Assembly: GCA_963281255.1 (NCBI GenBank)
Contig: OY725499.1
Coordinates: forward strand, 620,001-684,000
DNA from: Aphrocallistes beatrix
Lineage: Eukaryota > Porifera > Hexactinellida > Sceptrulophora > Aphrocallistidae
Direction: 5' to 3'
DNA length: 64,000 nt
Shown: positions 32,638 through 44,339 of the stretch, piece after piece
How positions within the stretch are numbered: position 1 is the stretch's first letter
Layout: each line of letters begins with the position of its first letter
Position numbers and translations under genes: made by a program
Notes under the pieces: model-generated
The model's database searches: none
The model's input: the letters and a program-made list of their open reading frames with translations, nothing else
What the model was told of the DNA's origin: nothing

Positions 32638-35600
32638 ATGGCAAAAGATTTGGCAGAAATTGAGGACCTTATCGAGATAGGCATTCAGTTGTCAGCAGAT
32701 AATGTCAAGAAACTGACAGCGATACTTGAAATCCCACGCGCATTCGCAGAAAAGGTGACCAGTGGTAGCGCACTTCTGTCCACATTGAAAAGCTGGGGCG
32801 ACCATGACCCGTCTCTATTCTACAAGGGTCTGGCGGCAATAGATAGACCCGACCTGTTGGAAAGGGCCAAAAGGCATCCGTGGCTAGCATCTGAAAATCC
32901 CAGCGAGCGTAAAAGGGAATTTTCCGTGAAAAGTCTCGCAACAGTTTTGAAAAATGAATTGAGCGACGAAGATTGGCATCGCATCAATCTCAGTGGACCC
33001 ACCATTAACGTCTCCATGCCCTTTGATGCTAAATTGGAATTTCTCCTTCATAACGGTTACATCGCCACTGACCTAGCTCCACTCACTAAATTGATGTCAG
33101 CCATTAAGCGTGAAGATGTGGCAATTATTGTTCAGAAACATCAAAAGGTTTTTTCCCAAATTCCTGACTTAGTGTCAAATTTTGCGAAGCATATCAACTC
33201 CCTGGAGAAGGATATCGCTAAATGGAATGCTTCCCTCATGAAATACATGGAATTCAAAAATAAGAGTGTGCAACAAATGCTTGATGACGAGGAAGAAGTA
33301 GATCTGGATTCCGTTTTTGTTCCTCTGACGATTATAAAAGAAAAGCCCAGATTAGTGAATCCAGAGGACGAGACTACCTACAATGAAATTGAATTTATGC
33401 GTAAAATCGCCAGGAAAGAAATCGACATAACACCTGTCGATTTTGACAACGAAATAAAAGAATATTTTCCCTCAAATCCCGAAATCTGGTGTATCATCGG
33501 GAATCCTGGCAGCGGCAAGACATTTCTTTGCCATAGGATAGGCCTTCATTTCGGTCAAAACAAACTTCCTCAATTCTCCTTCGCTGTTTCCATTCCTTGT
33601 CGGAACACAGAATGGCACCAAATGGAACAGAGCAAGAAAGTGTCTGTTGGCATAAATGCAGAGTTCATCCAAACCTGGCTCTGCTTATCCATGCCAGTCG
33701 ATGCCAGCTGGCGTTCTGAACTGTCTCAGCATCTCGTCGATTCAGACGGTGAAGGACTTCTAATTATCATTGACAGTATCGACGAGTACACAAAAGAAGT
33801 TCCCTTCAATCAGACACTCCTCTACCTTCTCCTCACGAGAAAAGTCCTAAAAGCCTCCACCATCCTCGTGACGAGCCGTCCAGGTGCTTATACAACAATT
33901 TCCTCCAACTTCCAACTCGACATTGACCGTTTCTATCAGGTCCTCGGATTCTCCCCTGAGAACCGAGACCTCTACTTCCGCATCCAACTGCCAGAAAAAA
34001 GGAAACTGGATCAGTTGAAGAATTTAATCCACCTCCACGATGAGATGAACCAACTCTCTCTCGTGCCAGTCAACGCGTCTCTATTCGCAGCCCTCGTTCG
34101 TGGAAATGATAATGTGAGCGCGTTCACCCTCACACTCCTCTACACAGAGTTGATCAGCTACCTGATCAGGCGACAACTCTCACGAATGAACTTGAAGCAC
34201 CTTGCCAAGAAACAGTTGTTTCCCCAAATGCATCCAGATGTAGTGGATTGTCTGCATCGCATCGGCGAGGTAGCCTATCTCGGCGTGTCCAGTCGAGAAC
34301 TGACCTCCACGAAGGACATCCTCCTTAACGTGGACGGAGTAGATCAGGCATGCCAGTGCTTGGGCCTGGCAGAAGAGCACATTAAGAAGCTCCCTCATGG
34401 CAAAGTGGTCCGTGTGTGGTGTTTTTCCCACCTGACCATCCAAGAGTTTGTCGGTGCCAACTGGTTGCGCAATTGTTCATGGAGGGATCAATGCTTGAGC
34501 ACTCGTTATATTGTAAATTCCATTGATAACTTTTCAATATTTAAGATGGTGGTGAGGTTTTTATGCGGTTTATTGTCCAACAATGCAGACCTGATTCTCT
34601 CCATCCTTTTCAAATTCCTTCCAACGAACGCAGTTGATATGAGTCAGATGCCAATGGTATGGCAATTAAACTATAATGAACAATTTCTCGAATATTCGGG
34701 CTGTAAGGAATTAACCCAAGATTTCTTAATTTTGTCCGAAATACTTTTTGAATGCGACTCCAAATCGGTTTTAAAATCATTTACGAAATTCCGTCGTTTC
34801 CTACCTCAGTTGCTATACTTCTATTTTGATGATTCCATATCTCTTAATGCGTGGAAGTGTTTCTTAAAGTCGCTACGCCTCCTCTGTTCCATACAACTAA
34901 TATATTTCGATACACAATACTTCTCTTTGTCTCAGTTCAGATCATTACTCGAGCACCTGCATACTTGTTTCCTGGGCCACTTAGCAGTGAGGTTATATCG
35001 CAGAGTCTCTTTCGCTCTCTCCTCTTACAGTAAACTCCTGAACGAGATTCAGCTACCTCCTGGAACTAAGCTTAGTTTGAAACTTGAAGATTGTGACTTT
35101 ACAGACTGTGACTCAGCTGTTCATATATCCTATCCTCAAATTCTCCAACTAACTACGAGTATGCATCTCGATTACTATACAGAATTCCCGCCAAATTCTC
35201 AACATCAAATTAGGAATCAATTGAATTGCGCTGTGAACTTGCATTTTTCTCCAAGAAACTCCGAAGAATACCGAACTTTGATTCCACTTCTCTACCCTGT
35301 CCCTGCTCAGACTGTGCAGGTACAGGCACAGGTACGACCGAAGAATTTCTTTCAAAAACTTAAAAAGAGGTCCAGCCGTACCACTTCCATCAGCCCTGCT
35401 GTTACACAGCTCATCGGCCCCGCTGCTACACAACTCACCGGCTTACATCTCTACAGGATTAGTGGATATGAACCGCAATTGCAAACACTGCTCCCTCTAC
35501 TCTCCAATCTACAGGAGATATCATTGAATAGAGGAGATCTATACTCACTACTACCTCACCTCTGCAAAATATCAGGACTCACATACCTGCATCTATCTCC

Positions 35601-36138
35601 CTCTACACCTATGGCCACCGTACATACAGATATACTACGAGTCCTGAATACTAACAAACACACTCTGAGAGGATTTGAGTTGATTTATTTAAGCTCACTT
35701 GAACGACCTCGTTGGGATAAATTCTTCAGCTCAATAAGCACATGCACGAACTTAATACTTTTTCGACTAAGCAACACTACACTACGACATCATGATGTCA
35801 CTCTCCTTAGTACAGCAGTGGGTAGGCTCAGATATTTAGTCTTTTTGGATCTATATCAAGTCCGCCTAGAATCACTAGATGATATTGTGTTTTTACATAT
35901 GTGTAGAGGACTCATCTACCACCCTTCTATCCAGTACTTAAGACTACAGTCGTGTAAACTCAATTCCAACTTTTGCGATCCTCTTACCCACCTTATACCG
36001 ACTCTATTGCGGCTAAAAAGGCTCGACCTGTCTGATAATATGCTTTATCAACCAAATTCCGAACCCATCCAACTTCTTGAACAAACAGCTAAATCATATT
36101 CTGTAACGCTTGAAGTTACACCTCAGAATATATTTTAA
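32638..36138 (+). CDS. NLR2: tandem death-fold, NACHT, LRR receptor
   Basis: A 1166-residue single-exon NLR. The two DED-like folds (about 5-78 and 95-182) differ from NLR1 in many residues. From residue about 215 the linker (EEEVDLDSVFVPLTIIKEKP) and NACHT match NLR3 almost exactly. Walker A GNPGSGKT begins at 288, Walker B is LLIIIDSIDEY, the sensor is TSRPGAY, and HLTIQEFVGANWL closes the helical part. The LRR half is clearly different from NLR1/NLR3. It carries a net 42-residue insertion (about residues 885-930) rich in Pro, Gln and Lys/Arg, with a small TQLIGPAATQLTG duplication, between two LRRs. Its 3' flank is unlike that of NLR1/NLR3 and runs at once into a (TTA)n tract. Presumed cytosolic immune sensor. 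Confidence 0.93.
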   Translation: MAKDLAEIEDLIEIGIQLSADNVKKLTAILEIPRAFAEKVTSGSALLSTLKSWGDHDPSLFYKGLAAIDRPDLLERAKRHPWLASENPSERKREFSVKSLATVLKNELSDEDWHRINLSGPTINVSMPFDAKLEFLLHNGYIATDLAPLTKLMSAIKREDVAIIVQKHQKVFSQIPDLVSNFAKHINSLEKDIAKWNASLMKYMEFKNKSVQQMLDDEEEVDLDSVFVPLTIIKEKPRLVNPEDETTYNEIEFMRKIARKEIDITPVDFDNEIKEYFPSNPEIWCIIGNPGSGKTFLCHRIGLHFGQNKLPQFSFAVSIPCRNTEWHQMEQSKKVSVGINAEFIQTWLCLSMPVDASWRSELSQHLVDSDGEGLLIIIDSIDEYTKEVPFNQTLLYLLLTRKVLKASTILVTSRPGAYTTISSNFQLDIDRFYQVLGFSPENRDLYFRIQLPEKRKLDQLKNLIHLHDEMNQLSLVPVNASLFAALVRGNDNVSAFTLTLLYTELISYLIRRQLSRMNLKHLAKKQLFPQMHPDVVDCLHRIGEVAYLGVSSRELTSTKDILLNVDGVDQACQCLGLAEEHIKKLPHGKVVRVWCFSHLTIQEFVGANWLRNCSWRDQCLSTRYIVNSIDNFSIFKMVVRFLCGLLSNNADLILSILFKFLPTNAVDMSQMPMVWQLNYNEQFLEYSGCKELTQDFLILSEILFECDSKSVLKSFTKFRRFLPQLLYFYFDDSISLNAWKCFLKSLRLLCSIQLIYFDTQYFSLSQFRSLLEHLHTCFLGHLAVRLYRRVSFALSSYSKLLNEIQLPPGTKLSLKLEDCDFTDCDSAVHISYPQILQLTTSMHLDYYTEFPPNSQHQIRNQLNCAVNLHFSPRNSEEYRTLIPLLYPVPAQTVQVQAQVRPKNFFQKLKKRSSRTTSISPAVTQLIGPAATQLTGLHLYRISGYEPQLQTLLPLLSNLQEISLNRGDLYSLLPHLCKISGLTYLHLSPSTPMATVHTDILRVLNTNKHTLRGFELIYLSSLERPRWDKFFSSISTCTNLILFRLSNTTLRHHDVTLLSTAVGRLRYLVFLDLYQVRLESLDDIVFLHMCRGLIYHPSIQYLRLQSCKLNSNFCDPLTHLIPTLLRLKRLDLSDNMLYQPNSEPIQLLEQTAKSYSVTLEVTPQNIF

Positions 36139-36188
36139 GATCCAATTTTTGATGTTTGAAATTTGTTTTCCTTACCACTGTTTACTTC

Positions 36189-36336
<148 letters not shown>

Positions 36337-36439
36337 GTTATAAGAAACTAGCAAAAATACCTTTGTATCTCTATTCGTATTAGTTCAGTTCATGTGTAGA
36401 TACGGTTTTAAGGTGAGTATGGAAGCCTTAAGGGTCGCT

Positions 36440-38112
36440 ACGCACCAAAGGGGCGGTGTGGAGGATATTTTACATAATAATCCTTACAATTAAATCTCGA
36501 TTAATATTGATTTGGTTTTCTGTGTAAACCCCAAGAAGCCCAGCACTACCACGACTGCATAGCATTTAATAGAGACAGGCAATGCCTCAAAGCTAAGAAC
36601 ATTCGAGTATCAAGCCGAACCAGAGACTAACGTCCAGGTAGGACAGATGTTGAAAAAGGGGACCATTCGTCCCGTTATACTCGAGTGTCAGGTAAAAATA
36701 GTACAGGTTTGCTGTCGACTATCGAGCTGTAAATGTCTCCACCAAGAAGGACTCATATCCCTGACATCAAAGATATTCTAGATAAACTAACGACAGCAGA
36801 TTTACTCTTCATTAGATGGGGCTAGTGCCCATTGAAGCATCCCGATAATCGAGCTTGATGGAGAAAAAACTGTCTTCGTCACCCTAAGGGACCAATTTGA
36901 ATTTTGCATCATGTCACTTGGAATATGTAAAGCTCAGGCTACCTACCAGAGTGCTATCGACTCTGCTGCCTTGTAGGTATACAGAGGTGCGGCTGGGGGA
37001 GGTTAATGGGTAGGCAAGGTGACCATGGCCGCCCCACTTTTGAGGAGCTTCCGACGATACTGTAGGGAATTCATTGCTCGCATGTCCAAGGTGGCTTTAG
37101 ACTGACAAGTAGGGTGTGAGTTGGTGCTGGGACTCGAGTTGCGAGTAAAGTTACCGGCTACTCTGCAAGTCCCTCGCAAAGGAGCCGATCGTCCTTGCCT
37201 TCCTGGATTGGGGAAAACTTTTTATCTGGAAGTTGACGCATCGAGTGAAGCAGTTGGCGGGTACTTATCCAAAAAGATGAACAGGGACACAGGAGACCTA
37301 TCTCTTTCTTTTCATCTACTTTGAACCCTCACGGAGGTACAGCGTTGGAAAAAGAGAACCCTGGGCAATAGTTGGTCGTAATTTGGACTGACCACAACCC
37401 TCTAGTGTGGATCCGGAAACAGAAGGACCCCAGAGGAATGTACGCCCGATGGACCCTCGAGCTCAAACTCCTAAACTACGTCGTAAAGTCGAAGAGGAGC
37501 GGATAACCTCGCGGCTGACCACTTATAAGCAGGTTCCCGACAAGTACAGACGACACAGTGAACGATGAACTGGAATTCTTCGAAGAAAACAGCTAGTGTT
37601 TTCAAACGAAGGAAGTCCAGATCTACAGTGGCAGATTTCTGGAAATATCAAAGAGGATTACTGAAGCAGAAAGGCAAAACAAATGGCACAGACACAATTA
37701 TGCAGTTACAGAGGCACGAAGTAGTTCGTTCTGGACAACTGAAAAAGTTTAGCGGGTTGAAAATTAGAGATGGGATATTGTATCGTCGGAGCCGAATCGT
37801 GGTACCGACTTCATTAAAGGAAGAGGTTTTGGAAATGGTTCATCGAACTTATCATGGAGGCGTCAAACGCACAATCGATGAACTGAAGCTCTCAGATTTT
37901 ACTGGTGAAGAATGTATGCAGATACTGAGAGTTTTTGCAAGAGATGCATGGTCTATCTGAAGAATAGGACAGCAAACTCTCAGCAACAACCTCTTAGTCC
38001 CATCTAGCTGGACTGTCAACTCCCAGAGCTATGATCGCCTGCGACGTAGCAACCCTGTCCTGGACCAAGGACGGGTTCAGATACGTGCTCATTATTGTCG
38101 ATTTATTCGCCA
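36440..38112 (+). mobile_element. Fossil Ty3/gypsy-like LTR retroelement, pol part
   Basis: The plus strand shows, in order, reverse transcriptase, RNase H, the integrase zinc-binding region and the start of the integrase core, recognisable as Ty3/gypsy-type pol. It is broken many times and clearly long dead. No LTR pair is recognised. It ends where an inverted NLR relic begins at about 38113. A gag-like piece lies separately at 41.04-41.85 kb on the other strand. Confidence 0.75.
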
Positions 38113-39120
38113 AATATACCTTAAACCGAGAAGATTTGAAAGATAAAACTTGTACGTGAATCAGCTAATTCAAACTCTTCTAGATCAGATTCTTCAAGTC
38201 CACATCCAAATAGATATAAATTAATTTTTTTCCAGATTGCAGTTTGTATTTCATGAATGGAGGGAATGAGATCTAGAGATCTTAGGAAACATTCCCATTC
38301 ATTGGGTAGTGTGATGTCATCGAAATAGAAGCATTGTTTGAGGCAGAACTTCAAACGAATGCGGAACTGATTCTGTGATAGAATTAGATTCGGTCTCAAA
38401 CAACATTTCTGATAGTGACAAGAATTTCTTAGTAAATTCTAATCCAACCCAGATGATTGGATAGATTTGTTTCAGAATATCTGAATTGGTGCATCATTGG
38501 AATGTGTCAAGGAATCGGAGTTGTAGTTTGATATTTGAATAAAATAAACATGACACGATTGGCTTTACTCGATAATAAACCAAACAAAATCGAATCGACA
38601 TCTTAAGTACTGTGAGCTACTTTCAGAAATAATAATATATCGACTACTGAGACACTGATCACTCCAGGAAGAAGGCTAACCAGGTGACACCAACGAACTC
38701 ATTGTATTGTTGTATTATTTGTATTGTGAGGTGACAGAACGACCACACACGAATTATTCGAACAAAGTTGTCTTTCTTTGTATGTTCCTCTGCTGCCAAT
38801 CCTAAACACTGACATGATTTCTCGATATTTTCGATCTTGAGAAATACATCTGTTGAGGAAGTGAGTTCACGATGGGAGACGTTCATACCATATTACACCA
38901 CTTCTCCAATTCAAAACAAACAGTCGAGCAGGGAGGAGGAATAGTATCTTCTTCTCTGACCACTCTTTAAGGTTCATCCTGAACAGCTGACGTCTGATCA
39001 AGTCAGTAATGAGCTCAGAATAGAGCTGCGTGAGAGTGAATGCCATTATTTCATCCGTTCTTGGAATGAGCGTAGCAAAAGAGACGCATTGGGACAATAG
39101 TCACGGAAACGGTTAGACTA
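38113..39120 (-). pseudogene. NLR relic: NACHT helical region to first LRR (minus strand)
   Basis: Pieces on the minus strand match the intact NLRs in order. AFTLTQLYSELITDLIRRQL (cf. AFTLTLLYTELISYLIRRQL) is followed by SHRELTSSTDVFLKIENIEK and then CHLTIQ...EFVG. The last piece is CFYFDDITLPNEWECFLRSL, cf. HFYFDNPISPNGWECFVKSV. Identity is only moderate, frames are broken, and a stretch near the EFVG motif is disturbed. It is thus an older paralogue, not a fresh copy of NLR1-3. The Walker A and B part is missing here. Confidence 0.85.
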
Positions 39121-39266
39121 GAGGGTTCGAATGATACATAATCTTTTGTAAATTCCAGGATAAAAATTTATATCTGTTCTCTCAATTTAGTGACGCCACA
39201 TTCTATCAATATAGATCTGGAGATTACATTGGTAGATATAGTATAATCAGAGCATTAAACTAGGTT

Positions 39267-39394
39267 ATGGTCCAGGATATTTTGTCTCGATTAAGCAGAA
39301 TTCCTAATTATCCAATGAAATTTAGTATGAGCTTCTATGTAGTATATAACCATTCCGTTCCCGGAGACTTGTCCGGATTAAGCGGAGTTGACTG
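39267..39394. mobile_element. TA-type MITE (CGACTCCGCTTA family), left end unclear
   Basis: The right end ATTAAGCGGAGTTGACTG plus TA, and the core ATGAAATTTAGTATGAGCTT, match the copy at 1827. Confidence 0.7.
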
Positions 39395-39478
39395 TATTTA
39401 TTGAGTGCTTGACAAAAGAAGTTGCGGATACATGACTTCTGAGAGTAGGTAAAGAGGGTCTGGATGGTTTCCCCATTA

Positions 39479-39920
39479 GTCCCAACCAGGGGTGTAGTGT
39501 TCAAATTTCTTTTGGGGGAGCGCTTATCAAAAATATAATAGATTATTTTATAAGCGCTCCCGCTTTTTCGGCCATATGAAGAGAGGCTTAGAGAGCTATG
39601 TCGCGCGAAAACGTTGCAAAAAGTGTAATTGTCCCGCTTTTGCAGCCTACAGGTATAATACAAATATACGATGTCCCATTACATAACTCAATGTCCCGCT
39701 AAAAGTACCACTTATGTCCCGTTATTTTGCATGCAGAGGTTGGCATGTATGCTTCCAGTACATTATAAAACAGTCGACTCCGCAATCCATTCTTACCAAA
39801 CGATTCTATAGGTAATAACAATCGTCAAGTTAAAGTGAGGGAGCGCCGATCCCCCTTAAATTTGTAGTGGGGGAGCGCTGCTCTCCCCCGCTCCCCCTAC
39901 ACTATACCCCCGGTCCCAAC
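39479..39920. mobile_element. hAT-like element with GTCCCAAC target duplication
   Basis: The body 39487-39912 begins CAGGGGTGTAGTG and ends CACTATACCCCCG. The perfect 8-bp GTCCCAAC lies on both sides. The inside contains inverted GGGGGAGCGCT blocks and pieces of other repeats, including a solo CAGTCGACTCCGC end near 39772, so something has inserted into it. Confidence 0.75.
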
Positions 39921-39988
39921 TTATTCTCAGTCACACCTTTTCAATTCACTAAATTTATGTCTTCCTTTCATTCAGTTTAATTCTTTAG

Positions 39989-40890
39989 ACACAATTCGAA
40001 TGGCGAAAAAAGTTCCTCAATATGCTGGCTTGATAGATATCAGAGACCAGTTAACACAGGACAACGTACAGAGACTCTCCAGTTTCATGAACATTCCACC
40101 GGTCTTAGCCAGAACATCTCCACCGGAACCAAGCTGCTTAGTGTCCTGAAAAAGTGGGACAAGCACAACCCTTAATTGTTCGATCAAAGTCTGCAAGCAA
40201 TCGGCAGACCTGATTTGTCCGAGACAGCAAGACAGTATCCCTGGTTGGCTTCTGAGCAGAAGTTAGAAGGGACAGTCACACCTCAGGAAGATGAATCACC
40301 TGTGAAGTCCTTCCTTCGACTCCAGAAGTCAGAGTTAGCTGAGATTGATTGGACCCGCATTTCCCTAATCGTCTCCGGCATAGAAGACTGCATGAGCTTC
40401 ACTAGCAAGATGAGAACCCTTGTGAAGGAGAGGTACATATCCAATGACCTCACTGAACTGCTACAGCTAATGACAGAAATAAAGCGTAGTGATGTTGAAG
40501 AACAAGTCATGAAATATCATTCTGTATTTACAGATATTTCAAATGAATTATTAATTAATTAATCAAACTATTTGAGAATGAAATTGGAAAAAGTGAGAAT
40601 GAAATACTAAAATAGGAAGACTCAGTGAGAAAGTTTATGGAAGTGAATAACAGAAGTGTGAAACAAATGTTTAAAGATGACGAATCGGTGAATCTGGAAT
40701 CCATCTACGTCCCCCTGACTATCATAAAAGAGGAACCGAGACCAGTGAACATGGAAGATGAAACTACCTAAAATGAAATAGCCTATCTAAGAAAGATTGC
40801 CAACGAAAGAGGTTGACATTGAACCTGTAAACTTCAGTGAGGAACTCAGGCAATACAATCCTTCCAGTCCGGAAATATGGGCTGTTAACA
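39989..40890 (+). pseudogene. NLR relic: death folds to pre-NACHT linker (plus strand)
   Basis: The ATG at 40000 follows a TTCTTTAG acceptor by 11 nt, as in the intact genes. MAKKVPQYAGLIDIRDQL begins the first death fold. A frame change leads to QAIGRPDLSETARQYPWLAS and the second fold (LQKSELAEIDWTRIS, EIKRSDVEEQVMKYH). Then come NLESIYVPLTIIKEEPR and EELRQYNPSSPEIW. Similarity stops exactly where Walker A should start. At least two frame changes and one internal stop make it a pseudogene. It belongs with the older paralogue at 38.1-39.1 kb, though I cannot prove they were one gene. Confidence 0.85.
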
Positions 40891-41039
40891 ATAGCTGTTC
40901 TGCAGGTGTGGGTTTGGTATCTTTAACTCTTCTAAATATGTCAACCAACATTAAATCCAGCATAACTTTGCACTCGGTATCTCAGATTTTCGCTAGAACG
41001 TATAAGGGTTGAGCTGGTTTGCACAGCGAAACGAATGGT

Positions 41040-41850
41040 TTATTCATTATTGTACTGTTGTAGAAGTTTGAGTGAGCCATGTTTACAACCTCTGGGACCT
41101 TGTCTCGGCTCTTCCAACAGGTCCCCGGAAGTTTAAAACATGTCCAATCGGTGGTTCCTGACAATACTTTATTACGTGCTCTGATTGATAGTAATTATAA
41201 CAACGAAGCTGTTTTTCTAACAGTACGACTAGAAGAGGCGCAGGCTTGGGCATTATGACCTCTTCCTCCACAAACGAACCATCTCAATTCTCTTGGCTTC
41301 CTGCCTTCTGAAAAGATCCGACCACCTCTTTGTACCCCTCTCTGTATTGTGCATGCATAATCACTCCTATCAGTATTAGTCAACGTCATTTCTCTGTAAT
41401 AGCCTTCACCGCTGCGTCTATGGCTTCTTGAGCGAACTCTTTCTCGCACTTGATTTTCTCTTCTTCCTGTTTAGACTCTTTCCCAAATCTCACGACCGCT
41501 ACACCATCTAAATCTTGATTAGAATTCTCGCTGTGCATGCGTATGACCACTTGAGCTCTTTTCAGAGCATCTTCTGTAGTCTTAACATCTGGGGACACGC
41601 GAATATTTTCATTAACGTACCTAGGAAGGCTTCGAATATATTGTTCAAACAGGAGTTGTTCCCTTGCACCTTAAACCATTTCTGGAAAAGCTTTCTGTAG
41701 CAAACGCTTAAGCTCATAAAGATGTTCTTGAGGCGTTTCATCTAGGTGCATTGTGTGTTGATGGAACTCACTTAATGAGGTGAATTCAATATCCTCTGGT
41801 TTAAACGCATTTCTTAACTTCGTCTTAATAAACCCAAATCCAGAAGTTTT
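41040..41850 (-). mobile_element. Fossil retroelement fragment, gag-like with zinc knuckle
   Basis: The minus strand encodes a gag-like region with at least one CCHC zinc knuckle and a charged stretch before it. It is probably from the same Ty3/gypsy-like kind as 36.4-38.1 kb but lies in opposite orientation to that piece. It is broken and old. No LTRs are recognised. Confidence 0.6.
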
Positions 41851-42130
41851 GGAAAGATAAAACTTCTCCGTAGATCAGCTGATTCAAACTCTTCTAGTTC
41901 AGATCCTTCTAGTCCACATCCAAATAATTATAAATTAATTTTAGTTCCAGATTGCTGTTTGTATTTCATGACGTCACAGTATCCTGATATATCAGAGTAA
42001 GATAGATTTTCTATCAGCACAAGAGTGTCCGTTCGAAGAGAACTTCCTTTGTAAACTCATCTAAACTCGATGATGAGAAGAAATCCTTCTCCATCAGACT
42101 AGAGAATGTGCTTGGCTAGGTCGGATGTCC
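41851..42130 (-). pseudogene. Second copy of an NLR LRR fragment (minus strand)
   Basis: 41850-41980 repeats 38130-38260 (TCAGCTGATTCAAACTCTTC, CCACATCCAAATA, TTCCAGATTG), the LRR part of the minus-strand NLR relic. The remainder to about 42130 may be further diverged LRR sequence. No intact frame. Confidence 0.6.
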
Positions 42131-42559
42131 AGCTCGGTCCAATGGGAATAGACAGACACATCCAGCTCTTGGAATGGGGAAGCAATAATCAATTTGAGTT
42201 AATTCCTTCTTTCCAAAACGCAGTGCTGTGATGTGACATTAAAAAACATTTTGGCATTTCCTGGACTGCCAAGTATTTTAATCAGATTTGTAGTGTTGGG
42301 AATTCTTTCAACTCTGAACTTATATGGATTCGTTAGTTGATTTGATTTAACAGAATCGATTGATTGATTTGATTGGTTGGATGAGGTATCAAAAACTACT
42401 ATTTGCATGCGAATAGTAATTTCAATATATGGGTTGGATTGATGTAAATGAGAGTGAAGCTATCAACAAAATGTTGACCGGCTTGCCCCCTCCTCAACTA
42501 ATTGAGGTTCTAGTGAGTTCATTAATGAACCATTTTCATAAAGTACAAGTGCGCTTCGC
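42131..42559. other. No feature recognised
   Basis: Contains a run of GATTGATTTGATTG-like simple sequence at 42340-42390. No gene. Confidence 0.4.
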
Positions 42560-42840
42560 TTGCTTCTGCTGCACGGCTGGCGGATATTTTGCCAGAGGCG
42601 CCTAGGCTCACATGGATTAATTATAAGGGAGATAACATCTCTAAATTTGTCTGTCTTACTGTTCACTCGAAAAATCACAAAATTCAGTTTTTCAATTGTT
42701 GATGCATAATGCTGACGGCATAACGGAAAGATGAGTCACCATTTTTTTATAATAAATTGTGTCATATGTGAAGAATATTAATATACACAGTTCATTAAAA
42801 TTTCAGCCTTCTACCACCTAAAATGGCTGAGTTGTAGCCG
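42560..42840. repeat. Dispersed repeat, pair with 9.59-9.90 kb
   Basis: See the shared landmarks GGCGCCTAGGCTCACAT and ACCTAAAATGGCTGAG. Confidence 0.65.
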
Positions 42841-42954
42841 AAAACTGAAATTTGTCAGGATTTTTGTCTGAGGTGAGAACTTAGTGGAGCCAGGGGCGCC
42901 GAAATATTTTGACAATTTGGGGGGTTCTATGGAGAGCTCAGTCCTAAATTTGGT

Positions 42955-43028
42955 ATTGCGTCTATGGGCCAACTTCGAATCCAAGGGGGGCTCGAGCCCC
43001 CTCAGCTCCCCCGGGTTCGGTGCCTATG
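42955..43028 (-). mobile_element. Fragment of CATAGGCGCCG hAT-like MITE
   Basis: Sister of 21531-21607, in the corresponding place upstream of the exon-like block. Confidence 0.6.
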
Positions 43029-43164
43029 AGTGGAGCCATAGCCAAAACACTCCCACATGCCAGAAATGACTAAAAATGATGATAATGTTCAATGTAATTT
43101 CAATTCGATTTTTTGCGTATGCCCCCACAACCCCATTGCGAAGGGTTTGGCACTTCGACGCTCT

Positions 43165-43303
43165 TTTCATAATAAGGTCTGGAGGAGATGGATGCAGAGT
43201 TCAGATTCTTCAGCTGTGCAGAACTCTCAAGACTTATGACGTCACTTCTTCCTCGTGGAAGAGAAGATGAAGACCAGGAACAGACTCGTGTCTAGACTCT
43301 CGG
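43165..43303 (+). other. Exon-like block, duplicate of 22.0 kb
   Basis: Near-identical to 22050-22180, with only about four substitutions. It lacks the first 60 bp of the other copy, where the sequence instead reads TTTTCATAATAAGGTCTGG. Whether it is expressed is unknown. Confidence 0.4.
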
Positions 43304-43375
43304 CAAGTTCTGAACTCTGTTTTTAATTTGTTTATATGGACCGTGGATCCCTTGGTGTACCAAGGAGGGCATCCG

Positions 43376-43680
43376 GGGGGGCGCCCGCATTAGATCGAAT
43401 TCTTTTATTGTCGATAGATCGAAAATGAACAGTTGTCGATAGATCGAATTTATTTTAAATATGTTGTCGATTAATCGAATTTATTTCAAAAGAAGATTGT
43501 GACAAAATGACTCAATCTTCTATGAAAGATTGATACTCAAATCACCACACCAAAAATCCAACAATCGGCCAGTCATTTGATTGCCATTCCTCATCTGAAA
43601 TGCCTCTCAAATGTCGATCTATCGACAAATGTTCATTTCAATCTATCGACTAAAGAATTCGATCTAATGCAGCGTCCCCA
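43376..43680. mobile_element. MITE with GCATTAGATCGAATTC ends
   Basis: GCATTAGATCGAATTCTTT at left is inverted as AAAGAATTCGATCTAATGC at right. The outer GGGCGCCC and GCGTCCCC extend the repeat imperfectly. The inside carries repeated GTCGATAGATCGAA units. Related to 3322-3680. Confidence 0.8.
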
Positions 43681-43703
43681 TGCTGGTATTTACCCCGAGT
43701 TTG

Positions 43704-44339
43704 ATTCTGCGATCCTGGATTTCATTGGACCGACCTAAGCCAAATCATAGTAAGTCCACAGATTTTATTCTTTTTCCCCGCCTCGCCCTGTTCTTGCTAA
43801 ATTCCTGCACCGCCCCTGCCATGGATATGATTAAATGAGACATTCTTATATCCTCGAATGGTATCCGAGGTGTGATTATTATTTTTATCCTCGTTAACAC
43901 ACTTTTTCATTATGTACGATCACACGAGTGATTGGATGAATGTTAAGAGGGAATTATCTGATATAAAGGGAGCCAATCAACTTGTCCCTATTCGCTTTTT
44001 GAAACTTAGAAGGGTCAGGGGTGGAGTTAACAGTTGAGTCTGACTTCAGATAAATTAATAGTTATTGTTATTGTTGTTCAGATGTTCAGGGGGGCAAGAC
44101 TACTTTCCGAGGAAATGAATTGCCCCCCCCCCCCCTGTACCGCCTGTAAGAAAATCTAAAAAAGATAGGGATGCACTCATTTCAGAAGTTGGCCACCATA
44201 AATCGATAGCCGTCCACTCACAACTGTGAGAGATGGATTACACCCCCTAACTCATTCACATTGAAACCCGACTGTTGCGGTTTTTGGAGTGCTATCAGTG
44301 TTATCCAAGTGAGCATGGTTCTCTACGACTTTAGAAAAC
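43704..44339. other. Unit-2 counterpart of 22.2-22.5 kb, non-coding
   Basis: 43870-43990 matches 22195-22310 (GTTAACACACTTTTTCAT, ACACGAGTGATT, ATCTGATATAAAGGG). It is interrupted relative to the 22 kb copy by the MITE and other sequence. A C14 tract lies near 44127. Confidence 0.5.

Noticed and set aside
34180-34443. Minus-strand ORF conserved opposite all three NLRs (also 17076 and 56511)
   Set aside because: Its conservation follows from the near-identical NACHT coding strand. There is no independent evidence of transcription or start signal.
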